DNA from: UBA10649 sp963842725
GTDB lineage: Bacteria; Actinomycetota; Actinomycetes; S36-B12
Length of the DNA stretch: 64,000 nucleotides
Assembly: GCA_963842725.1 (NCBI GenBank)
Contig: CAWJHN010000004.1
Span: forward strand, 1,798,001 to 1,862,000
Direction of reading: 5' to 3'
The position numbers and the translations under genes were made by a program. Numbering within the stretch: the stretch's first letter is position 1; each line of letters starts with the position of its first letter. Shown one piece after another: positions 26,274 through 33,516 of this stretch. The notes beneath the pieces were generated by a model, which ran no database searches, was not told the origin of the DNA, and was given only the letters and a program-made list of their open reading frames with translations.

Positions 26274-27455
26274 GTGGACGACCGGGACCTGACACTCGGC
26301 TGGTGGCTGCAGACCTGGCTGAGCATGCAGGTGGAGGCGGGGCGGTCGGTGAAGACGCTGGCGAACTACCACGGGCATGTCCGCGACATCTGGACACCTG
26401 CTCTGGGGGAGGCCCGCTTGCGTGATCTTCGCCGTGCCGACGTGGTGCAGGTTCTGACGAAGGCCCTCGAGTCGACCGGCGGCAAGGGCGACGGACGCGA
26501 AGCACACGGAACGGTACCGGCCAGCATCGGGCGACCGGGCGGAGCGCAGGGCAGGGAACAGAGCAGGGGACAGGGCAGGGGACGGGGCAATGTCGGGCGG
26601 CGGGTCGAGCGCCGCTCGGTCAGCACGGTGGAGGGCTATCGCCGGACGTTGCGGTCGGCGTTGTCGGCGGCTCAGCGACGAGGACTGATCGCGGTGAACC
26701 CGGCAACGGGACCGATCGACGCCTTGTACTGGCAGGCCCCCACGGATGCGGCGGTCGAGCCGAGAGCGTGGGAGCCGGCCCAGACGGCCGCGTTCCTGGA
26801 GTTCGTCACCGACGCGGGCGAGCGGCTGATGGCGCTGTTCGAGGTGGCCGCGTACACCGGGCTGCGGCGCGGAGAGCTGTGCGCGCTGCGCTGGTCGGAC
26901 CTGGATGCCGACGGCCGAGGCCTGAGGGTGCGGCACAATCTGGTGGAGGTCGCCCGGGACCGGATCCCGACCGAGCAGCGCCGCTGCGTGCTCTGCGGAG
27001 ACGAGCACGTCGGCCGGGTGCTCAAGGGACCCAAATCGCGTGCCGGACGACGGTGGGTGCCGCTGGCCGTCCCGGCGCAGACCGCGCTGCGCGGGCAGCG
27101 CGCAGGGCAGGCCGTCGATCGTCGACGGACCTACCGCGACCACGACCTGGTGTTCGCCACCCCGCACGGCGATCCACTGCGCCCCAACGCCGTCAGCGCC
27201 GAGTTCTCCCGATTAGTCAGGGCATGCGGGCTTCCGCCGATCCGGCTGCACGACCTGCGCCACGGTGCCTGCTCGCTGCTGCTCGCCGGTGGCGTCCCCC
27301 TGGAGGTCGTCCAGATGATCCTCGGGCACGCCGCGCCGAGCGTGACCAGACGGGTGTACGCCCACATCCTGCGCGACCCCACCGCCGAGCAGGTCAACCA
27401 GGCCACCGACCTGATCACCCGCCACAGGCCACCGCGATCGCCGGCGTTCAGGTAG
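26274..27455 (+). CDS. Tyrosine recombinase/integrase, probably N-terminally shortened
   Basis: The C-terminal catalytic domain is complete in motif terms: Arg in YTGLRRGELCALRW, the HxxR box LHDLRHGACSLLL, LGHAAPSVTRRVYAHI with the second His and the nucleophile Tyr. A core-binding SAM-like region (WLSMQVEAGRSVKTLANYHG) precedes it. Between them is a Gly/Arg/Gln-rich insertion encoded by repeats of GGGCAGGG. The start is uncertain: GTG 26274 is the first in-frame start after the AbiE operator, and the usual arm-binding N-terminal domain is not seen. The gene ends 111 bp before att copy 3, the normal place for an integrase. Confidence 0.8.
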   Translation: MDDRDLTLGWWLQTWLSMQVEAGRSVKTLANYHGHVRDIWTPALGEARLRDLRRADVVQVLTKALESTGGKGDGREAHGTVPASIGRPGGAQGREQSRGQGRGRGNVGRRVERRSVSTVEGYRRTLRSALSAAQRRGLIAVNPATGPIDALYWQAPTDAAVEPRAWEPAQTAAFLEFVTDAGERLMALFEVAAYTGLRRGELCALRWSDLDADGRGLRVRHNLVEVARDRIPTEQRRCVLCGDEHVGRVLKGPKSRAGRRWVPLAVPAQTALRGQRAGQAVDRRRTYRDHDLVFATPHGDPLRPNAVSAEFSRLVRACGLPPIRLHDLRHGACSLLLAGGVPLEVVQMILGHAAPSVTRRVYAHILRDPTAEQVNQATDLITRHRPPRSPAFR

Positions 27456-27463
27456 ACCGCCCC

Positions 27464-27501
27464 GTGAGCAACGGTGAGCAACCGTGAGCACAATGTGAGC
27501 A
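27464..27501 (+). repeat. Four helically phased GTGAGCA repeats
   Basis: GTGAGCA occurs at 27464, 27474, 27484 and 27495, that is every 10-11 bp, between the integrase stop and att copy 3. A fifth copy (GTGAGCAACGG) lies at 30555 left of att copy 4. Phased short repeats near an att site are typical of excisionase or integrase arm binding. Confidence 0.6.
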
Positions 27502-27565
27502 AGATCCACACAAGTGATCCGTCGACAGATGTACGTCTGCGCAGGTCAAGGAACGGTTTGAGGCG

Positions 27566-27607
27566 GTGGCCAGGGGCGGGGTCGAACCGCCGACCTTCCG
27601 GTTTGCA
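27566..27607 (-). repeat. att copy 3: 3' half of tRNA-Phe with two mismatches
   Basis: The first 35 bases (27566-27600) match the tRNA-Phe 3' part exactly. The last seven (GTTTGCA) differ at two positions from ATTTTCA in the anticodon-loop region. So this copy may have come from a related tRNA-Phe allele or has drifted. It lies next to the integrase gene. Confidence 0.83.
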
Positions 27608-27783
27608 AGCGGTCGTGCACGGCTGATTGTGGCGCTGACCTGCGGGATGCGTCTGGAGGATGCCTCGGGTGGTTCTTCGACACGATTTCGGACCACATGG
27701 TCGTGACTGGTCGTGTTTGGCCGGTGTGGGCCGGACAGCCGCCGATGAAGCCGTCCTCTCGCGGCGTTTCGTGTCCAGGCAGG

Positions 27784-27975
27784 TCACGATGTCTCCTCAG
27801 GCTCGAGGCGTGTGGCGTCCTCGTCCCGGCCGAGGTTCCGCAGACGCTGTGCAAGGTGAACGATCGATAGTCGGGTGTCGGGGTGGTCGGCGCCCAGGAC
27901 GCGGCGGCGACGTTCGAGGGTGTCGGCGGCCGGGTCGTGGGCTTCCTGATGACGGCCGAGGTCGGCCAGGTCGCG
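27784..27975 (-). pseudogene. C-terminal fragment of a TPR (NB-ARC-like) protein
   Basis: The minus-strand frame reads RDLADLGRHQEAHDPAADTL, then RRRRVLGADHPDTRLSIVHL and AQRLRNLGRDEDATRLE before a stop at 27784. The pattern LADLGRHxEA…LGxDHPDTLxSxxNLA is the kinesin-light-chain-type TPR found at the end of large actinobacterial NB-ARC/TPR proteins. Only about one and a half repeats remain, with no start codon, so this is a remnant of a gene lost during rearrangement. Confidence 0.55.
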
Positions 27976-28010
27976 CCGGCTACCGCCGGAGCGTCAGTTC
28001 CGAGCCTCCA

Positions 28011-28421
28011 ATGAACCCGGCGCGAGACAGTCCCCGGGATCACCTAGAACTTGATCTCGGCCGCTGGTCGAACCTGGCGCACGAGCTGGACGCCGCCACC
28101 CAGACCGCCGTCAACGGACTCCGGACGTTCGGGTACTCCTGGACCGAGATCGCCACCCGGCTCGGCACCACCCGCCAGGCCGCCCACCAGCGGTGGGCAC
28201 CAAGTGAGCCGGCGCCCCATGGTCGAGGACGACGACCAGGACGAACGGGACGACGGGGCCGAGCTACCGCCGTCCTGCGAATTCACGATGTCCGGGTGGT
28301 GCAGCCAGCTACGCAAGCACGAGCGGTGCTACTTCAACGACCCCGATGGCATCGCCGCCGTCCGCGCGGGCACCTACGGCATGTGGGAGGGACACCAGTG
28401 GGCGTGCACCTGCCCCTGTGA
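28011..28421 (+). CDS. Small helix-turn-helix protein
   Basis: From ATG 28011 the first 62 residues read as a compact HTH protein: LAHELDAATQTAVNGLRTFG, then YSWTEIATRLGTTRQAAHQR. This is a common small actinobacterial regulator that normally ends just after …RQAAHQRW. Here the frame runs on with arginine-rich text to 28421 and overlaps the next gene. One base added near 28190 would end it at 28206, making a GTGA overlap with the next gene, so a frameshift is likely. Confidence 0.5.
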   Translation: MNPARDSPRDHLELDLGRWSNLAHELDAATQTAVNGLRTFGYSWTEIATRLGTTRQAAHQRWAPSEPAPHGRGRRPGRTGRRGRATAVLRIHDVRVVQPATQARAVLLQRPRWHRRRPRGHLRHVGGTPVGVHLPL

Positions 28422-28524
28422 CGAGATCCACAACTACCCGCCCTGCCCGCACCCCGCTCACCGCGGTGAGCACGAGCGCGTCGCAGTCGACGCCGACCAC
28501 CACATCCAGCTCGGGCTGTTCTGA
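28204..28524 (+). CDS. Cysteine-rich hypothetical protein (about 106 aa)
   Basis: From GTG 28204 (ATG 28219 is an alternative) the protein reads an acidic N-terminus (VEDDDQDERDDGAEL). It is followed by Cys/His-rich sequence: PPSCEFTMSGWC, KHERCYF, GHQWACTCPCDEIH and YPPCPHPAHRG. Seven cysteines and several histidines suggest a metal-binding fold. I do not recognise a family. It may be co-translated with the small HTH protein before it. Confidence 0.5.
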   Translation: MSRRPMVEDDDQDERDDGAELPPSCEFTMSGWCSQLRKHERCYFNDPDGIAAVRAGTYGMWEGHQWACTCPCDEIHNYPPCPHPAHRGEHERVAVDADHHIQLGLF

Positions 28525-28538
28525 CGAGCAAGGGCCAC

Positions 28539-30240
28539 CTATTCGCGCAGTTTTCCGCCGGCGTCGCCGATGAAATGCCCTTGGCTGTCGTATGCCTTGA
28601 GTTGGGCGTAGGTGGTGTCTCCTGCGGTGAACGCGAACACCTGGTCGCCGGTCGACAGCCGGCCAAGCGGGATGTGGGTGGGCTCTGTCCCAGGGGCTGG
28701 CAAGTAATCCAGGCGAGTGACGCTGCTTCCGGCGAAGCCTTCGACCTCGGCCGAGCCTGCCCCGTACAGCACGCTGTAGTTGACGGGCATCTCGATCGGC
28801 AGAGACGGCCCTTCGCAGGTTTGCGCCGGCCCGACAAGCCCGATGCAGGGCACCAGGTCGGCGGTAACTGCGCCCAGCGTCTGGTGGATGTGTATTGCCT
28901 CTGCCGGTGGTGACACCCGCAGATCAGGATCGGCTCCGCCCGGCAACGGCATCGCGGCGTAGAGGCCCGCGGCGCCCAGCCAGGCGACCAAAACCGTGCG
29001 CGGTGGTCTCCATGTCGTCCAACGACGCTTCATCATGGGCGATGGCGGCATAGGGACGGTTTCGCGCCTGACCGTGCTGGTGAGGTGTCCGAAGCCAAGG
29101 ACGCACAGCGTCGCGATGGACAGGCCTCGGAAGTTCTCGGCCACGAACAACGCGTGCCCACCAACCGGAAGCCGGGCGACGACGTCAGCGAAGCTTACTG
29201 TCATGGAGGCCAGCAGCAGCCAGCCAGCGGCCTGGCGCGCCCCGGACGGACCGGCGACCAGGAGCATCGCTGCCAGCACGGTCCAGAACTGGTGATGGGT
29301 CCACGACACCGGGGAGGCCGCCAGCGTCGCGCAGCCGACCAACACGGCGGCATGCGCAGGCAGCCGGTCCCGGGCCAGGTCGCGAGCCCGCCACAGCGCA
29401 AGGGTGCAGAGGACCAGGAGCACGACCAGCCACACCGCCGGCCGCCACGCTCCCGGGATCCCGGCGCGCAGGAGCAGCCCGTTGACGGACTGGTTGCCCA
29501 CGGCGGCCAGGTCACCGATTCGGGAAGTCGAGAAGAGCGCCGATTTCCAGTACTCGCGACTCGCTCCCGGGAGGACCAATGCCGCCACGGCGGTGCAGCC
29601 CGAGAATGTCACCGCCGCTCGGGCTGCCTCCCGCCGACGACCTGTCAGCAGGTAGAACACGATGAACAGAGCTGGTGTGAGTTTGATGGCGGCAGCGACG
29701 CCGACGAGCACTCCGCGGTATCGCATGGGAACGGCCTCGAGCGCGTCGGCCAGGGCAAGCAGGACGATAAACACGCTCACCTGCCCGAACCGGACGTTGC
29801 TCTGTCCCGGAGCGCTGACCAGCAAACCGACGGCACATGCCCACAACAACGCTCGCTGCCTGGCAGGTTGACGCAACGGCCACCTGCTCACGAGCAGCCA
29901 GGCAATGGCCACGATCGCGGCCAAAGTCGCGGCCGTGCCAGGCCACCCCGACAACCAATTCAGGCAGATAGCCCAGGGGTAAGAACACCACCATGGCGAA
30001 GGGCGGATACGTGAACGGATCGCCGTTGTCTGCCTGAAAGGCGTATAACGGTAACCCAGTAAGCACCGCCCGAGCAGCCCCCCAATACACATGTAGGTCC
30101 GCCAGGCGATCCGTATGCGGTCGGAAGAAGATCAGACTGACCGTGGCAAGCGACAGCCCGGCGTACCCAGCCGCCCACCAGCCAGCGGCCCGAGCACTGG
30201 ATCCGACGCTCAGGCGCTTGGGCTCCAGGGTGGTCGGCAC
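28539..30240 (-). pseudogene. GT87 (DUF2029) polyprenol-phosphate-mannose-type membrane glycosyltransferase, frameshifted
   Basis: The N-terminal part (frame from GTG 30240) contains DLHVYWGAARAVLTGLPLY and the GT87 loop FTYPPFAMVVFLPLGYLPEL. Near 29945 the homology moves to another frame, which continues AATLAAIVAIAWLLVSRW, GQVSVFIVLLALADALE and AAAIKLTPALFIVFYLLTG. About ten membrane helices follow the PimE/GT87 pattern. The last 140 residues form a soluble domain with no membrane segment. Family members move mannose or arabinose from a lipid carrier onto cell-envelope glycans. One base restores the frame. Confidence 0.7.
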
Positions 30241-30586
30241 AAGGTCATCCTGCCCGATGGCCGTGACACGGCACCGCGTGCAACTCGCGTGCAACAAGCC
30301 TCGCGTCAGGACGGGTTGCAGGGTCAGTCACGGACACCCACTGGAGCACGTCTTGATCTTTCCCTGGTAGCCCCGGGCGATCTTCCAAGCTGGTCATCCG
30401 CCTGCAGCCTGCCGACCGGCATCCCGAAGCCGTCGCGAGCTGGGCGTCGGGATCCAACCAGCAGTGTCGAGGCAACCGAGGTGGCCGATCTTGAACAGAA
30501 GGGCCCGTGTGCCCCCCGCGTGCACCAAGGGACGGCGATCAAGGGTTTTTGGCGGTGAGCAACGGTCATTCGGCCCGACATGCAGA
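30241..30586. other. Non-coding left flank of att copy 4
   Basis: No gene is supported. The stretch holds the exact 16-mer GCACCAAGGGACGGCG (30522-30537) shared with the att copy 2 flank and one GTGAGCAACGG (30555) shared with the repeats beside att copy 3. It is probably part of an element's attachment region. Confidence 0.4.
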
Positions 30587-30606
30587 AGGCCCCGGATCCG
30601 GGGCCT
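30587..30606 (-). terminator. Perfect 20-bp palindrome 3' of att copy 4
   Basis: AGGCCCCGGATCCGGGGCCT is fully self-complementary, centred on GGATCC, and lies 28 bp beyond the tRNA 3' end in att copy 4. On the minus strand it is followed by TCTGCATG. It can act as a terminator for tRNA-Phe, taking the place that the AAACCCCAG hairpin has at att copy 2. Confidence 0.55.
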
Positions 30607-30633
30607 GACCTGCGGTGGAGCCTGTTCGAAGGG

Positions 30634-30676
30634 GTGGCCAGGGGCGGGGTCGAACCGCCGACCTTCCGATTTTCAG
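30634..30676 (-). repeat. att copy 4: 3' half of tRNA-Phe
   Basis: All 43 bases equal 50541-50583 of tRNA-Phe, in the same orientation. GCCTGACCTGCGGTG (30603) and GCTTGACCTGCGGTGATG (30705) flank it on both sides. It is the near boundary of the 19.9-kb catabolic segment whose far boundary is the intact tRNA-Phe gene. Confidence 0.87.
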
Positions 30677-30841
30677 GATGATCATCTGTGTCATCCAGGC
30701 CCGGGCTTGACCTGCGGTGATGTCTGTCGCTGGCGTCGCACTCGGATCTTCTGGGCGTCTCCTGGGCGAGAATAACCGCAACCTGCTGGTGCTCGTCGTG
30801 GACAACCGGACCGCGCGTTGTCGCTCATCTCATCGAGTTCG

Positions 30842-31738
30842 TCAGGTCCAGGTGAGCGTGATGTGGTCCCACGTGTGGCCGCCGGCGTTGCCCGCGAGTG
30901 CCGGGTCGGCGAACTGCTGGACGCCGTCGAGCAGGTCGGCGAACTGGTTCGGGGAGCCGGTCGGCGAGGTCACGGCGCTGGACCCAGGCGCGATACCGGG
31001 TCTGGCCCAGTGGCGCGTACCCGGTCAGCGCCTCGGACAGCGGCCGGAGCGTGACGCCGCGGTACTCGGCGACCTTGGCCAGGGCGGTGGTCAGGTCGGT
31101 GCCGTTCCACGTCCTGCTGGGCGCGTAGGAGGTAGACGAGTCGGCGAAGTCCCGCCAGCGGGTGTTCGCGGTGCCGGCGCTGCAGCGCGGTGACGATCTT
31201 CTCCGCGTACACCGCCGGTAGCGGGTAGCCGAGCAGCTCGACGTGTCCGCCGAGCAGTCCGGGAACGGTGACCGGTCCGGGGGTGGGCCAGGACGGGGTC
31301 GCCGACGTTGACGTTGACGTGGAAGGTGAGGTGGGCGCGGCCGAGGGTGGCGGTCATGCTGACCCGGACGCCGGAGTACTCGTCCTCGTCGCGGATGACG
31401 TGCGCGGCCGCGGAGGCCGGGTCGAACTCGAGGCCGTCGTCACGGGGCAGGGCGGCGATGTCCCGGACCAGGGCCAGGACAGTGTCGGTGTTGACGTGCA
31501 GGTCGGTGGCGAGCAGGTTGACGTCCCGGTGGGGGCGGCGGGTGCCGTACGCGGCGAGCAGCGCGCCGCCTTTGAGGACCAGGTGCGGGCTGTGGGGGCT
31601 GGCGGCGAGGCGGCCGAGGAACCCTTCGAGCAGGTACAGGTCGAGCAGTTCGGCGACGTTACGGCCCTGCGTCTTGGACAGGGCTCGCAGGTCGATGAAC
31701 GCGGCGCCGGCGGCGGTGTCTCGGTTCGGGTTGGCCAT
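30842..31738 (-). pseudogene. Decayed second copy of the AbiEii toxin
   Basis: The first 150 residues from ATG 31738 are close to the intact copy at 24637-25527 (LLDLYLLEGFLGRLA, GVRVSMTATLG, TFHVNVNVGDPV). From about 31290 several base changes move the homology between frames: GYPLPAVYAEKIVTALQ appears in one, VYLLRAQQD in another. The catalytic pair RDVDLLA of the intact copy reads RDVNLLA here, so the second metal-binding aspartate is Asn. Both defects suggest loss of toxin function. Confidence 0.8.
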
Positions 31739-31758
31739 CAGACCTCCTCAGACTGCCA

Positions 31759-32402
31759 TCACAGCAGGATCTCCAACGCGGTGCGTAGAGCGGTCAGGGT
31801 CCGGGGCCAGTTCTCGCACAGCGCGAGCAGCTGTGCGGGCTGGTGGGCGGGGTCGCGCAGCCAGCGGCGCAAGGCCTCGATGGCTACATCGGATCCGGTG
31901 GTTCCGCGGGTGCGGAACGCGTCGATGATGCTGCGCTCGGCGCTGTAGAGGCCGATCGTCACCGGCGCTGCCGCCGCTGTCCCTGTCGCCGCCGTCCTCG
32001 AGTACTCGGTCAGGGGCAGGTGCTCGTGCCGCCCGACGGTGAAGGTGTCTTCGGCGAACCGGTGCCATGCCACCCGAGCGGCGACGGCCGGCTGCCAGTC
32101 CCCGCGCGGCTGCGCGACGTTGACCGCGGGGATTCGTCGGTCAGCCCGTGCCGGGCCAGTGCACTGGTCAGACAGATCGTCGCCGACGGCGCCCGGACCG
32201 CGATCTCGACCAGATCGACGTCCACCCCATCGGCATACGCGCTGCGCAGGAACAGTCCGCGCCCGAGCCGCTCCAGGTCTCCGCCCGGGACCAGCCGGTC
32301 CAGCAGCGGCCGGGTCAGACCGGCGTCCAGCGCGGCGGACGTACTGAACGCAGCAGGCAGCATCAGGCCGTCCAGGTCCACCTGGGTCACAGGCCGCGGC
32401 AT
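31759..32402 (-). pseudogene. Frameshifted second copy of the AbiEi antitoxin
   Basis: From ATG 32402 the frame reads VDLDGLMLPAAFSTSAALDA and ICLTSALARHGLTDE, matching the intact antitoxin. Near 32125 the homology jumps frames and resumes as VAWHRFAEDTFTVGRH and YSAERSIIDAFRTRGTTG to the stop at 31759. Unlike the intact pair, antitoxin and toxin frames do not overlap here; 20 bases separate them. The upstream operator palindrome is still present. Confidence 0.78.
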
Positions 32403-32419
32403 GACATGGACCTCCCTCC

Positions 32420-32479
32420 GAGTTACCTGCGAAAGTCTACCTATGAAGAGATTAATGGAGAGGATATCGCAGGTAATTC
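32420..32479 (-). promoter_or_regulatory. Operator palindrome of the decayed AbiE copy
   Basis: GAGTTACCTGCGA (32420-32432) and TCGCAGGTAATTC (32467-32479) are reverse complements except for one base. They keep the arm sequence and spacing seen before the intact AbiE operon (26174-26233). The intact antitoxin could therefore still bind here. Confidence 0.6.
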
Positions 32480-32595
32480 TTGGCGACGCCGCGCAGCTGC
32501 TCGAATCGCGGGGAGCGGCATCGACGGCAGATGCATCCCAGGCCCGTGCGCCCTCCTCGGGGGCGAGCGGAGGCGCACATCGGCCGGTTCCGCGC

Positions 32596-33381
32596 CTACG
32601 TCCGGTTGCCCCAGTTCTCGGAGCGACCGAGCACGTCGTACTGCCTGACAGCTGTGAAGCCGCCGTTGACAGGGATGGCGACGCCATTGACGTAGCGGGA
32701 GCGCTCGCCGGCGAGGAACAGGACGACGTCGGTGATGTCCTGCGGCTGGCCGACGCGACCGGCCGGGACGACCCGGCGCACCGACTCGAGCATGCCTTCC
32801 TCCGTGGCGTACTCGGCAGTGAGGGGCGTGACGGTCATGCCTGGGCATACCGTGTTCACACGGATCCCGGACGCCCCCCATTCCGCGGTCAGCGCCCTCA
32901 TGAGGCCGATCACGCCGTGCTTTGTGGTGGTGTAAGCGACTCGTTCTGCGACGCCGACGACGCCCGCGACCGACGAGATCATGATGATGCTGCCCCCGCC
33001 TTGGGTCACCATCGTGGCGCCGACGGCCTGGGCGCACAGAAAACTGCCGGTGAGGTTTACCGCGAGTACCCGGTTCCACTGCTCCGCCTCGAGCTCCAGG
33101 GCGGGGCTGACGTCGCGGATCCCCGCGGAGTTGACCAGCACGTCGATCCGACCGTGTCGCTCCAGGACGCCCGCGAACGTGGCAGTGACGCCTGCGGGGT
33201 CCGTGACGTCACAGGCGACGAAGTTGACGTCCGGGCCGGCCGCCTCGGCCACCGCTGGTGCGCTTCCGGCTCGTGCGTCCACCGCCACGACGGTCGCGCC
33301 CTGAGCTGCCAGCTCGCGCGCGATGTCCAGCCCGAGGCCGCTGCCTGCGCCCGTCACGATGCACACCTTGCCAGTGAACAC
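32596..33381 (-). CDS. Short-chain dehydrogenase/reductase of the catabolic island
   Basis: The 261-residue protein has TGAGSGLG at residue 10, NSAG near 86, and a catalytic Ser in MISSVAGV with YTTTK near 153. The C-terminal VNGVAIPVNGGFTA is typical of classical SDR alcohol/ketone dehydrogenases. A GTG start at 33381 follows AAGGAG. It is divergent from the HyuA-type gene. In this context it probably oxidises a secondary alcohol to the ketone used by the carboxylase-like proteins, which is inference from the neighbourhood. Confidence 0.9.
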   Translation of the reverse strand: MFTGKVCIVTGAGSGLGLDIARELAAQGATVVAVDARAGSAPAVAEAAGPDVNFVACDVTDPAGVTATFAGVLERHGRIDVLVNSAGIRDVSPALELEAEQWNRVLAVNLTGSFLCAQAVGATMVTQGGGSIIMISSVAGVVGVAERVAYTTTKHGVIGLMRALTAEWGASGIRVNTVCPGMTVTPLTAEYATEEGMLESVRRVVPAGRVGQPQDITDVVLFLAGERSRYVNGVAIPVNGGFTAVRQYDVLGRSENWGNRT

Positions 33382-33418
33382 ACGATCTCCTTTTAGGCAT
33401 TATTTCTCGAGGGATGCC

Positions 33419-33436
33419 CCTTGATGTCACTCAAGG
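33419..33436. promoter_or_regulatory. CCTTGA-N6-TCAAGG inverted repeat in the divergent SDR/HyuA promoter
   Basis: Perfect 6-bp arms surround TGTCAC in the 135-bp gap between the divergent SDR and HyuA genes. The same gap contains GCATTATT (33397-33404) followed by GAGGG, which recurs in the divergent lipoyl-protein/CoA-transferase promoter (44189). It is a likely binding site for the local GntR regulator or another island regulator. Confidence 0.4.
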
Positions 33437-33516
33437 TACCGACCTACAGTGTGAATCTCAACGGCGCGGTGCCGGGGAGGTTCCGCGGCAGGCGGTCGGA
33501 GAAGAGGCGGTGAGGC

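Noticed and set aside
26546..26586. GGGCAGGG-type short repeats inside the integrase as a CRISPR or VNTR locus
   Set aside because: The repeats are in frame within the integrase linker, short and without spacers. No CRISPR array was seen anywhere in the window.
20773..30676. The four tRNA-Phe-like copies as extra tRNA genes
   Set aside because: Each has only the 3' half; the acceptor 5' strand, D-arm and 5' anticodon stem are missing, so they cannot fold as tRNAs.
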